DNA from: Paramarasmius palmivorus
Lineage: Eukaryota; Basidiomycota; Agaricomycetes; Agaricales; Marasmiaceae
Reading direction: 5' to 3'
Assembly: GCA_037176845.1 (NCBI GenBank)
Contig: JAYKXP010000075.1
Coordinates: 124,001-188,000 of the forward strand
DNA length: 64,000 nucleotides
Shown: in pieces, positions 23,422 to 33,974 of the stretch
Numbering within the stretch: position 1 is the first letter of the stretch
How the letters are laid out: every line of letters starts with the position of its first letter
Position numbers and translations under genes: made by a program
Notes under the pieces: generated by a model
What the model saw: only the letters and a program-made list of their open reading frames with translations
Database searches by the model: none
What the model was told of the DNA's origin: nothing

Positions 23422-24563
23422 ATGAAGTTCTCCGCCCTCGCCACTGTTGCTGCTCTCTCACTCGGAGCTCTCGCCGCTCCACACAATTCAAAGAGACAGG
23501 AGTGGGCATCTGTCTACACATCATGTTCCGCACCCAACACTATCGCGTTGACTTTCGATGACGGACCATACATGTACATGGACGAACTCGTCAAGACTTT
23601 GACAGATGCTGGTGGAAAAGGCACTTTCTTCGTCAGTACGTGTCGCTTCTGTTCCGTCCGCCACAAGTTCCGTTTTTTTTTGACACTGTTTCGTTGTAAA
23701 GATGGCCAGAACTGGGACTGCATCTACAACTATCAAGATCAGCTTAAGCGTGCATACGCTGCTGGTATGCAAATTGCCTCTCACACTTGGTCCCACAAGC
23801 ACCTTCCTGAACTCAACTGGGATCAACGTGAGTCAAAAACTTTTGGTTTTCATCTTTCATACTGAAGATATTACTATGTAGTTCATGATGAAATGTGGAG
23901 AGTTGAACGTAGGTTTCAATCTGTTTGTGGAGTTGAGAATGTCATCTAATGACGCTTATAGTGGCTCTCGAGAGGATTCTCGGTGTTACGCCTGCTATGG
24001 TGCGACCTCGTACGTATCATGACTTTCGAAACTCGCTACACGAGCTAACTCTGGGTTTCCAGCTTATGGCGAATACAACGACCTCGTTCGCCAAGTTGCC
24101 GGTGTTCGCGGACAAGCCATTGTCAACTGGGACTTTGAGTACGTCTCTATTTGTGCTAACTAAATGTCTTCTGACGTATTACCAGCGTCCAAGATGCCAC
24201 CGGCGACGCCAACCGCGGCTCTGGCGATATGCGCAGCGACTATGGACACTTGATGTGGGATATCAGACCTGATAACATCCTCGCTCTCAACCACGAAGTC
24301 AAAGAGGGTACAGTGTAAGTACTGGATTTGTATTCAGAGATCGTTACTGATAATCATCTACAACAGTCGCGAGGTTATCCCTCAAGTTGTTCAATGGGCA
24401 AATGAGCGCGGCTACAAGATGGTCACCGTCGCCGAATGCTTGGGTCTGCAAGCCTATCAGAAGGTTGCCGAGCCTCAACAAAACGATGTACGTATCTCGC
24501 TAAGCTCGTCTTAGCAGAACGCTAAATAAACCTTGCCGTTTCTAGGGAAGCTGGACCTGCTAA
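23422..24563 (+). CDS. CE4 polysaccharide (chitin) deacetylase, paralogue C, 8 exons
   Basis: Exons: 23422-23635, 23702-23827, 23882-23908, 23962-24009, 24063-24138, 24186-24314, 24367-24487, 24546-24563 (252 residues). Signal peptide, then APHNSKRQ (Kex2-like site), LTFDDGPYMYMDEL, SHTWSHKHL, RPPYGEYND, NWDFD, LALNHE and MVTVAECLG, ending GSWTC. Four introns found in paralogues A and B (after LTF, after the following Tyr-Met, after NGxN, and in the TA[H/Y] region) are absent, while the intron in the RPP motif is kept. All catalytic and metal positions expected for CE4 enzymes are present. It faces paralogue D tail to tail. Confidence 0.9.
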
Positions 24564-25235
24564 ACTCGTCACGTTTCGGACATTACTACCACACGGACAT
24601 TCTCAGTAGACACATATCTACGACCACAGTCATTGTCACCTACCCTTGTCGCTCTCTTCCCCGTATTATTGAACAGTTTAATCTCTAGATAGGATAGGGT
24701 TACTTATTCCTATTTACGCGTGGACTTTAATGGTATTAGCACCTTTCCGTAGAAGTGTATACGAAGTAATGCTTCGATGCGAACAGGTTCAAGATACAGT
24801 TTCACGATAAGTATGTCAGAAACGGTGGAATGAACCATGCAGTCCAATTCTCCTAAATGTCAATACTAGGCAGAAACCGAATACTCCAGCGCCGAACGTT
24901 CAATATTTTTTCGATCTAGAGCCGAATGTTGTTCTAGTTCTGCGTTGTTTTATCACGCCTTGGGTAAGTGAGAGACCGAAAGGGTCTATCCCGTCGTGAT
25001 TCCGAAGCAAAATGTCATAATCGCAAGCATTGAAAGGCGGAAGAGAAGCGAAGTCATTCTATTCGCCGAAGTAAACATTAGGAAATCATCGTGATGGCGT
25101 CCAAGGTAAGGTAACTAAAGTCCGCATCGGAAAATTCATGTTGACATATCAGGTCTTCCAGAAAACTTCGTAATTTGAAGTTGGTCCATGAAATGATGTC
25201 CGAGCAAAGAAATCGGCAGTTAAAAATTCAAGGCG
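24564..25235. other. Intergenic stretch between convergent CE4 genes C and D
   Basis: This 670-base stretch holds the 3' ends of both genes. No gene is seen. Confidence 0.55.
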
Positions 25236-26385
25236 TTAGCACTTCCAGCTTCCCTGAAAGATCGAACTCGCATCAATCAACCGATACAAAACCCAAAGGA
25301 GCCGCACTTACATCGTTTTGCTGGGGCTGGCCAACGTTCTGATATGGTTGCATGCCGAGGCATTCAGCAACAGTGACCATCCTGTATCCCCGTTGATTCA
25401 ACCACTGGACAACTTGAGGAAGAACAGTGTGGCTATGAAAGAACGTTGAGCATGAAATGGCTCGAGGACAGGGAAACTGGCTACTTACGCAGTCTCATCA
25501 TTAAACTCGTGGTTCAGGGCAAGGATCGTATTCGGTCGAATATCCCAAATCAAGTGACCGTATGCGCTGAGCCTGTCAGATGCTGATGGAGGAACATCGT
25601 CACCATCATGTGAGCTGGAATAAATTGGCATGTGAGAGATGGTTTAGAACGGAGCACCAAGAAACGTACTCAAAGTCCCAGTTGACGAGACTTTGACCAC
25701 GAACAGCAGCGACTTGTCGGACGAGATCATTATATGACCCAAAGGCTTGAGAGTTGAACCGGTAAGTTGCGAATGTAATGAAGACATATATGTTCATACT
25801 CACGAGGTCGCATGAAAGCGGGAGTGACACCGACAATACGTTGGAGAGCCTCTAAGCGAAAATGAGCATTTTAAGATTGCGTACCAGGTGAAAATTTGAG
25901 CTTACGTTCAACCTTCCACATCTGGTCATGAACTGAAGACAGAATAGTGAATACTTGAACACGTATAACGAAAGAACGACGACTAACGAGTATCCCAGCT
26001 CAAAGTCGCGAGATCCCAATGAGACCAGGTGTGTGAAGCAACCTGGTGTCCTTGGTTGTAGGCGTACTTGACCTGATCTTGCATATCATAGATGCAGGCC
26101 CAGTTGTTGCCATCTAAAATCCACTTGGTCAAAAGTCTGTTCCGAAGCAGAGAAACAGGAGAGACGATATGTACTGAAGAAGAACGTCCCCTTTCCACCA
26201 GCCCTCGTCAAGGTATCGCTGATTTCATGCATGTTCCACCATGGGCCGTCATCGAAGGTGAGAGCGACAGTATTGGGCTGAGTGCATTGTGTATAGACAG
26301 AGGCCCGTTGACGCTTTTCATTGTGAGGAGCCGCGAAGGCGAGTGCACCCACAGAGAGGGCAATCAAAGCAGCAGTGAATCTCAT
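25236..26385 (-). CDS. CE4 polysaccharide (chitin) deacetylase, paralogue D, 8 exons
   Basis: Exons on the minus strand: 26385-26175, 26113-25988, 25932-25906, 25851-25804, 25745-25670, 25614-25489, 25432-25312, 25253-25236 (250 residues). Signal peptide with APHNEKRQ, then LTFDDGPWWNM, SHTWSHWDL, RPPFGSYND, NWDFD, LALNHEF, MVTVAECLGMQ, ending GSWKC. Exon borders match paralogue C exactly, so C and D form a sub-pair, as do A and B. The enzyme should be active by motif. It is the only member of the group on the minus strand. Confidence 0.9.
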
Positions 26386-26490
26386 CGTGAAAGTAGGGAA
26401 AGACGCGTCGACACTCGAAGAAGGCTGGAAAGAGACTCAGACCTGCCTGGCCCAGGGGTGAGGAACGAGAAACATCGCGAAAAGACTGCG

Positions 26491-26501
26491 TTATTTTTAT
26501 A
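26491..26501 (-). promoter_or_regulatory. TATA box of CE4 paralogue D
   Basis: On the minus strand TATAAAAATAA lies about 106 bp upstream of the ATG at 26385. Confidence 0.6.
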
Positions 26502-28047
26502 CCGCCATGAAAGTCCTGTTACTGTTTGGGCAAGTGGTCAGCAAGCCGAGACAGGTCCGGGGAAACAAATCAGGTACTAGGAGAAGGTGAAAGAACAAAC
26601 CTGTCGGCCATAACGAATTCAAAAGGATTGACAAACCACCGACATCACCGTTGAACCTATGACCTTTTGCGACTCCTTAAACCCACTGACAGCATTGCAA
26701 ATCACTCAGTCAGCATGTCTTTGCACACAGGAGTAGCTCGAAGACACACCTTTCTCCGACAAGCCTGAATTTGAACTCGAGTTCATCGCTTCATCTTCGC
26801 CTTGGCCTTCGTTATCTTGCAATTATCTTGCGTGCCTTGCACTGTGTGTAGCCCGGATCATATTGATATTGACCCCGCCATCGAGTAGCATCGAGTACCA
26901 ACTCAACGGGCTCTAGAGACCGTCGAAAGTTGAAACCAACATCTGTCCATCAAAAGTTGTCATATGTTCACCACCGACCCGGACCACTCACCACAGCGCT
27001 CAGCAACCACGGTATTTGAGCACCTTCCATCCCGAGGCCCAAAAATTCGACTCGATTCAGACCCCATTCCAAAGGGGCAAAAGACATCGATGTCGAAGGT
27101 GGCAGGAAAAGGAGAAGATGAACGCGGAGGACAAGCTCTGCGGTAATATGTCGTAATTACCTCGAGTACCGTTCTCGGTAGCGCTTCGAGTTCCATGCGT
27201 ACGCGTAAACTTGCGTAAGACCATTCACTCCTCCTGCAATTGCGAGCTATTTTTGTTTTGTAGTGACATAAATCTTTCTTCAGAATTGGTTTCCTTGTTC
27301 TCTTCGCCTCCAACAATGGACAGGGCTGTTGAGCGCCGCAGAAACGTCAACTCGCTATGTAAGGGGGTTGGAAGTCCGAAAAGAGGAGGCAATTTAGCCG
27401 AATAATATCTACCGCTATCATGATTCAGAATCTCAGATGAATATCCAGTATCTGTTGTCTTGCGGACAGTGTGATGAACAACATATCTTTCTGACGAACA
27501 TATGCAACCAAGGACAACACAGAAACGTATATATACCAGTAGTAGCCTCCAACACCAGCCCCTTGTTTCCTCCCGTCCTTGTCATGATATCAACTACATG
27601 GCGGGAGCAACAGCGACAGGAGACGAACTGCATCAATCGAGATCGCAACAAAGTTCCGTTTGAACTCAATTCAGATAGATTTCTCAACACCAGGAAGAGA
27701 TAGACGACAAAACTATAAAACTAGGAAACAAGACGAGACACGGCATAGAGCTACATAAGTAATCGTGGATGGACATAACAACCAACATTATCCAGACCGT
27801 CGAGGTAAAATAACCATTTGTTGATCTTATTACCTGCACCCACGTGCTGCATGTAACTCCCAAGAAAAAGAAATGAGTAGGAAAGATGAGAGAGAAATAG
27901 ATGAGGGGTATTTAAAGTCGGTATGTGCAGGTGATGGAGATATAATGATATAGGCAAGGGTAGGTAGATGACGGGGTAAGGTAAAGAACCAGAACGAGTC
28001 ATGAATGAATCTAAGATCCATAAAAATTCCCAAAGTACGATGGGTAT
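26502..28047. other. Intergenic stretch, no supported gene
   Basis: Short frames at 26960-27405 and 27433-28033 have no ATG-splice structure or family-like sequence. The part near 28 kb is likely the AA9 3' flank. Confidence 0.5.
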
Positions 28048-29704
28048 TTAGTGCATGCTCCTCTTGGCGTGGCGAGCAGCAGCGACACGCTTGGTGAAGG
28101 CGTTCCTCTTGGAGAGGGAACGACGTCTGCGGCAGTGGCCGCTAGAGCCCTGCGAACCGGTGCTAGTGCTGTTGTCGCCGCTGTTCTGGTTCGAGTCGGT
28201 GTTGGTGTTATCGGTAGTCGTGGTGTCGGTGTTACCGCCGTTGTTAGAGTTGTCGGTGCTACCGTTGTTGCCACTGTTATTGTTGTCGGTGCTTCCAGTG
28301 TTGGTGTTGGTGTTGTCAGAACCAGTGTTGTAGTTGGAAGTGTTGTCAGAGCCGGTGTTAGTGTTGGTGTTGTCGTTACCCGAGTTCTGGGAGTTGTCAT
28401 TACCAGAGTTGTTGTTGCTGGAGTTGTCGCTACCCGAGTTGTTGTTACTGGAGTTGTCGCTACCAGAGTTGTTGTTGTTGTTGTTGCTGGAACCGCCAGT
28501 GACCTGGTCCCAGACAGCAGGGCCGGGGTCGGTGAAGCCATTGTTGTTCATGACATTGAACCAGGCAAAGTCGCCCCATGGCTTGTAGAGCCTGCAAAAT
28601 TTCGTCAGCGACCAACATTCGACAAACAATTAACATGGTACTTACTGTCCAGCGTTGGTACCAGCAGGGAGCGAAACGCTACCGCCGTTGACAACTTCAA
28701 CCTGAGCACAGCCGGCGTAGAGTTGAGGACCAGAGGTGAGGTCACCGTCCTTAAGGGGGTTGTGGAGAGCGATGAGCTGTACAAGTATCATCAGAATAAA
28801 GTATCTCGGAACAGCTGAATTGTTCAACGTACCTCACTTCGCAAGATGTACTTGCCAGCCTTAAGACTGCTGGGGATCTGGAAAGTCCACTTGGAGTCAT
28901 CCTCAACTACAATAACATCAACAAACTTGAAACAAAACCCAAGAGACAAGCACACTTACTCAACTTGGCCAAACCCCAGACACCGGTAGTGGCACGGTAA
29001 GGCTCAGGCTTGGCAGCGAGAGCGTTACGAAGTTGGTCAGTGATGCTCTGGCTGGTGTCGATACCGAACAAGTCGAGCTTGGTCCAACCACCCTGACTGG
29101 CATCGAAGGTTGTGCAATCACCGTTGGTACATTCAGCAATGTAGTCGGCAACGGTTCCCTGTCTAAGCACGGGGATTAAACACCGTAGAGCTACACGTAC
29201 ACACTAGGACTCACCCGTGAACCCAAGCTTGTTCTCCATAACCAGCGTTCTGGAGCTCCGTAGTAGCACCAGCCCACTTCCAGGTGAACCAATCACCAGC
29301 GTTCAATTTGATAGAACCGGGAGCACCACCGGCACCTTCACAGGCCATCTTGCTGTAAAAGTTGCGGAAACACGTCAGTAATCCCGCATGCCACCATCAG
29401 CGTCGGAAGAGACGAACCTAGCATCACCAAAGTCTTGTTGGTAGACAAAGGCTTCGGCATCGGATCTATAGGCCTTCCTGATAGGAGTGTTGGCGTTCTT
29501 TGCATCCCCGTCGTAGTAAATCTGAATACAACAACACATGGTTAGTGCCGAATAAGAAAAAAGTTGAACCAAAACGACGCGACGTACGTTGGGGGCATCA
29601 TAACGCTGACCATTAACCTCGACGTACTCCGGTTGGCCATGGGCGCTGACAAAAGGCAAGACAGCAGCTATGAGAGCGAGAGCAGAGCTAATCTTGGAGA
29701 CCAT
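28048..29704 (-). CDS. AA9 lytic polysaccharide monooxygenase with long Asn/Ser/Thr/Gly-rich C-terminal tail
   Basis: Exons on the minus strand: 29704-29588, 29521-29418, 29352-29215, 29162-28960, 28906-28833, 28776-28646, 28591-28048 (436 residues). The signal peptide ends in VSA, so the mature protein starts with His (residue 22), the N-terminal copper ligand of LPMOs. AA9-type motifs follow: WVHGQGTVADYIAEC (second His region), GDCTTFDASQGGW, IPSSLKAGKYILRSELIALH and LYAGCAQVEVV. About 285 residues form the catalytic part. The last 150 are low-complexity with SGSDNSSNNN-type repeats, ending in a cationic segment with several KR or RR pairs. The role would be oxidative cleavage of cellulose or hemicellulose; the tail replaces the usual CBM1. 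Disordered AA9 tails are known in fungi; the cationic end is less usual. Confidence 0.87.
28180..28490 (-). repeat. Imperfect minisatellite encoding the AA9 tail
   Basis: A roughly 30-bp unit encoding SGSDNSSNNN is repeated near 28400-28480, then degenerates into DNTNTNTGS-type units. It is likely length-variable. Confidence 0.75.
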
Positions 29705-29743
29705 GGTTGAAAATTTCTAGTTGGCGGGGGTGGTGGTGGGTCG

Positions 29744-29749
29744 TTATAA
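29744..29749 (-). promoter_or_regulatory. TATA-like element of the AA9 gene
   Basis: TTATAA sits about 40 bp upstream of the ATG. A GCGGGG motif near 29724, between it and the ATG, fits the CreA/Mig1 consensus SYGGRG. Confidence 0.35.
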
Positions 29750-31127
29750 GCAAAGGAAAGTGAGATTAAGTACAACCCGCGAGGAAGAAAAGACTGTGTG
29801 AGACTCTTTTAAGAGAGGGGAGAGTCTAGAGAAGGTGGACGGGAAGAAGGAGGGCTGAGCGGGTGGGAGAAGATGATGGTAAAGAGGCAAAAAACCGTTG
29901 AATAAAAATCCCTCAGATTTCTTCCCGTTGCTAGCCGGCCGGAGAAATCATTGATCCCGGCCGGTACATATGCCGTGTATGGCAGGTACTCGGCGCTGAC
30001 CCTGCGAAACGTCGCGGATTTCTCCACCTGCCTGCCAACAGCTTTTTTGTCGTGTTCCTGGGGGCAACCGATTTCATGCACCTGCAGGAAATACGATGAA
30101 GATTTGCACTCTCTCTTTTGTGTATTGAACTCGTCCGTTCCCCTTGTCACGGTGATACGGCCGGTTCACCTCCTAGCCTAGCGCTGTCAAGCGTAAAATT
30201 TTCCCTCGACAAGCATCGAATATTCCTTAGCCTACTTAGGAGGTTGTCGCCTCACTCTTAGCCTGACAGTCGCACAAGGGTTTGAGTCGCGTAATTGCCG
30301 CTCCTCAACAATGCCATCGCAATTACGCTAATTGGTTCCTGAAATGACCCTAGAAGGTTCGCGGCTCTGGACCCCATTTGCAGGATTCACGTTGCGTCAA
30401 AATTGCGCAGCCCCTGGTGTCGGCGAACATAGCCCTCGAACTGTTCAGTGAACGTCGACATGAATGCCTTGGCTTGGACGACGGTACCTATCACCTCACC
30501 TCTACCGATCGGAAACTCAAAACATTTAACATGGTATTCAACCGTAACGGCTGCGTCACCGTGTCACCGCCCATTCATATTGGTATCAAGGGATCATGAT
30601 GCCAGGTGGCAATTGTGATTCAATTGAAGCAACGAACCCTATAAGAAAAAAGAAAAAAGAAAAAAGAAGAGGAAACCAACTAGTACTGAACACCTTATTC
30701 TTCTCGAGCTGAAACTTAGGCTTCGAATGCGCCTCGTATCGATGTAGGAAACTCCACGGACCCGACTGAGGTTTCAGGGTGCTTTCTGTAGAAACTGTAT
30801 GGAACGGCGGCTCCAACAAATGAACTTTGACAACGAGCGTTCCTTTACTTTACTTCTAACTCCCAGGACGTCAACCTTGGGCGCAAATACCTCAACTCGA
30901 CAGTACATAGTCTGTCGTTCTAGAAGGTTTGCCTTGCGAGCTATACTCAGAATCCCTTCGCGATTCACATATTCACCAGTCTGTACACCAGAAAATTTTT
31001 CTTTGCACATCACGCACATTAGCCTCACCTCTGTAGCCTAGCAACAAAGGCGTTGTCACGCCGAGTTGTGAATTCGGGGAGTCGGCGATCGTAGCGGACC
31101 GATTGACCCAAGGTATTTTATCGCCTA
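29750..31127. other. Intergenic stretch, no supported gene
   Basis: This includes the AA9 upstream region and a short A/G-rich repeat of AGAAAAA units near 30644-30670. Confidence 0.5.
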
Positions 31128-31284
31128 TTTATAGACTGTTCAGCCGGAATGACGCATGGCCGGAAACTACACCTCGCGACGAGTGGAGCATCGTCCGAGG
31201 AGTCTCGTATTGGCGTTGGAATGGTATGTATTGAGGACTAGTAACAGGAAGGGTGACAAATGGCACGTAGCTATAGAGCTTTCT

Positions 31285-32519
31285 CTACGCATCCCCAGCA
31301 TGAAACCGTTCATATTCCAATGAAGCCAATACAAAAGCCCCAGTACCCAACGCACTGTTGTACAGTAACGGTTGTCCAATATAATACTATAGACCAACCC
31401 ATTAATATATCGCAGCAAAAAATGAATAAATGAATGAAGAACACACACCTCATACGACGCCGTCGAATTCAAACTACACACCGCTACTGTTCCATTATAC
31501 CCCAACGTTCCATCCTCGTTCCTAACCACAAACCTCTCTACTAACATTTCATACGCCCGATTCGCCACTTCCGTGTACCGCGTCTCGGGCTGCAGATACC
31601 CCAGCCTACTACCCTTGAAAAGCGCGTAAACAAACATGGCAGTCGCACTACTTTCAATGTAATTTCCTTCTCTCCCCGGTTCATTGAGTACCTGCCACCA
31701 ACCCCCAGACGCCCCATCCACATGCCTCACCAGCGCGTCCGCGAGCAAAGTAAACTTTAATTTCAAATCCGCAATAGGATAAGGCAGGAGTTCCAAGGTA
31801 TCAACCAACCCCATAACGTACCACCCTAGACTCCTTCCCCAGACGTACGCGCTAGCACCGGTGTTGGGATTGGCCCATACAGCTGATTTGGTAGCATCGT
31901 AGCCGTGAAAGAGAAGTCCGGTTTGGTTGTCGTAGCAGTGCGCCCAAAGGAGGTTGAATTGATAGACAACATCGTGAACGATGGATGTAACGTTGGGCTG
32001 GTCGTTGGAATAGGAAAGGGCGTATGAAGTGTAAAACGGCGCGAAAGAGTACATGCCGTCGAGATACGACCAGTTTGGGTAGACGTAATACCATAGACCG
32101 CCTTCGGCATTCCGGGGTTGTAAGGAGATACTTTGTACGAGGGCTTCGTATGCATTTTGGTATTCCCCATCACCGCTGGTAGTGTAAGCGTTCATTAAAC
32201 CGTTCCCGACGGAGAACCTATCCAGGGGGTACGTTGTATCCTTTTGTGCATCGGAGACAGTGGATACGGTCGAATTGATAGATGTGGTGATGTATGTTGC
32301 GTACGTGGAGGTGCTGGGAAGAGAAGGATATTGCCGAACGAGTTGTGTGAATGCTTTTTGAGTGATGCCTGCTTGGAGAAGCTCGGATGATCCACCAGTA
32401 CCGGTGAGGATGCCTTGTTGGCGAGCAATGGTGCTGGAGGCCATTTGGAGGGAGTAGTTCGAACTGGAAGTGACATGGGTGATAAGGAGAGAGAGCGAAA
32501 GGAGGCTAAGGAGTGTCAT
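31285..32519 (-). CDS. GH105 unsaturated rhamnogalacturonyl hydrolase, secreted (copy 2)
   Basis: Exons on the minus strand: 32519-31449 and 31386-31285 (390 residues). Signal peptide MTLLSLLSLSLLITHVTS, then GGLWYYVYPNWSYLDGMYS, a GLLFHGYDATKSAVWA stretch, the VWGRSLGWYVMGLVDTLELL region, GGWWQVLNEPGREGNYIES and, after a 62-nt intron at the same codon as in copy 1, GTGAFVLASLEYERF. Residues and order match the GH88/GH105 family. Expected role: hydrolysis of unsaturated galacturonyl-rhamnose at the ends of rhamnogalacturonan fragments. The protein is clearly diverged from the 5 kb copy but nearly collinear with the pseudogene at 7.8 kb, so the pseudogene arose from this locus or from a common duplicate. 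Confidence 0.9.
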
Positions 32520-32624
32520 CTAGAATTCTATGAGTCCAGACGGCTAGCAATGGAAAGATAAGCGTACGTAAGAGAGGCCGGGGAACAGCGGGGCCAGCGA
32601 CGAGTATCACTTTCGTCGGTGGTC

Positions 32625-32633
32625 TATATAAAA
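32625..32633 (-). promoter_or_regulatory. TATA-like element of GH105 copy 2
   Basis: A TATATAAAA block (plus-strand reading) lies about 106 bp upstream of the ATG. The corresponding place in the pseudogene copy has decayed to CATAGACC. Confidence 0.5.
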
Positions 32634-32859
32634 GAGACCCTGCGCATGTGATCGCTGTCCGTTTCGGAGGCCCGTGTAACGTTTAGCCTTGAACGTTCCA
32701 TGTTCTATTCAAACGACGGAGAATATCAAGCTGCATAGAGAGATTCAGAATGACTGCCGTGAAAAGTCTCGAAGGAGTTACAGTTACCAGAAAGGAGAGC
32801 TATCTTGAGAGTGGATGATGAGGAAGGCATTGACAGCGAGCAACCATTGTGATCGTCGT

Positions 32860-32930
32860 AAGCAACGATGACGAGCAGTCGTTCGGAAGTGGTTCGGACT
32901 TCGGGATAGTTGAGCCGAAGAACGTCCGAA
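32860..32930 (-). promoter_or_regulatory. CCGAA/TTCGG-rich promoter block of GH105 copy 2
   Basis: Several TTCGG/CCGAA elements cluster about 350-410 bp upstream of the start. The same cluster survives in the pseudogene promoter (7395-7440). CGG-type half-sites are the usual targets of fungal Zn2Cys6 regulators. Binding is inferred, not shown. Confidence 0.4.
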
Positions 32931-32965
32931 ATCATTTTTGACTTTGACTCTCATCCACGGCTGAT

Positions 32966-33923
32966 CTCGCTCATTATCCTACCGTTACTGGGCTCAATTA
33001 GGCACAGGATCATCTTACTTTGAGATGTGTTTTGAGTGGTGTTGTCCAGATGCGTCATTCACTGATTCTGACTCCCTTCCAGTATCTTCAGACTGATGAC
33101 GACAATAGCGACTACCTCTCCTCACTTTTGACTCGTACAATCTGGACCTTGGTCCTTGGGAAGAGAGGTAGGCACTGATACTTATCATGACAGCGGCCTG
33201 ATGATCTTGAGAGTTATTTTGACAACTAGCGACTTTCGAGTATAACATGGCCTTGAATATGTCTGTTTTGTTGATTCCTTGAAGCGCTTTGGGAAGGGAA
33301 TTGCTGGAAGCATATGGGGAAGTCAATTGCACATTCAATGTACGTGCTAGCCCGCTTCGTGAGCTCTTTCAGCTAGATTATGGTTCACCGCATCTATTAG
33401 GCTTTGTATTGCGACATTGCTCAACTGGAGAAGACAGTACCGTTCGAATCCGATATTATTGCCGCCGAGACTCGTCGAGATTACTATCAACACCACTGGT
33501 TTGATTATGGTCGTCGGATATCGTCAGGGCTCAAGGTATCTCAGTTCTCGGTTTCGTTCCGTATCGATATTTTGAACGATTTCTCATTCAGCTTACATAG
33601 CCGAACGTGGTGTTCGGTCACCTCTCCGAACCATGAACATCAAATCCAAATCGAGATAAAAGAATCCGCTAATTTGACCGAGGGCCATTCCTTTTCTGTT
33701 CAATCAAAACTCTGAATGGCGCTTAAGTTGCCAAAAGCAACTCGCAAACTCGCATATCGCCGAGTCAGATTCGGATCCTCGAACTCTTCTGGCTGGGCCA
33801 ATTCAGTCAGACCTGGTTATTCTGGCTATTTCATGACTTCTCACATCTCCGTCGCACCTTGCACAGTAAACTTTCAGGTTTTCATTTTCGAGTCAGCGTT
33901 AATAAGCCACCTCCCAAGGTAGG
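32966..33923. other. Intergenic stretch, no supported gene
   Basis: Short frames only (33015-33338 minus, 33289-33922 plus), with no family-like sequence. Confidence 0.5.
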
Positions 33924-33931
33924 TATTTAAA
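33924..33931 (+). promoter_or_regulatory. TATA-like element of the first old yellow enzyme gene
   Basis: TATTTAAA lies 44 bp upstream of the ATG at 33975. Confidence 0.45.
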
Positions 33932-33974
33932 CTCCAAATGCCTGATAGAATGAGCATCAGACTTCAAACGAATT

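Larger units (their letters stand above)
31128..32965 (-). repeat. Intact arm of the inverted GH105 duplication
   Basis: This segment carries the intact gene plus about 450 bp of promoter and about 150 bp of 3' flank that match the plus-strand decayed copy at 7345-8430. Confidence 0.85.

Noticed and set aside
26092..26580. Plus-strand 162-codon frame
   Set aside because: Shadow of CE4 paralogue D exon 1 and its promoter; low-complexity charged sequence.
28051..28818. Plus-strand 255-codon frame opposite the AA9 tail
   Set aside because: It is Val/Gly-rich only because it mirrors the repeated codons of the AA9 tail; no start context or introns, and the minus-strand gene explains the region.
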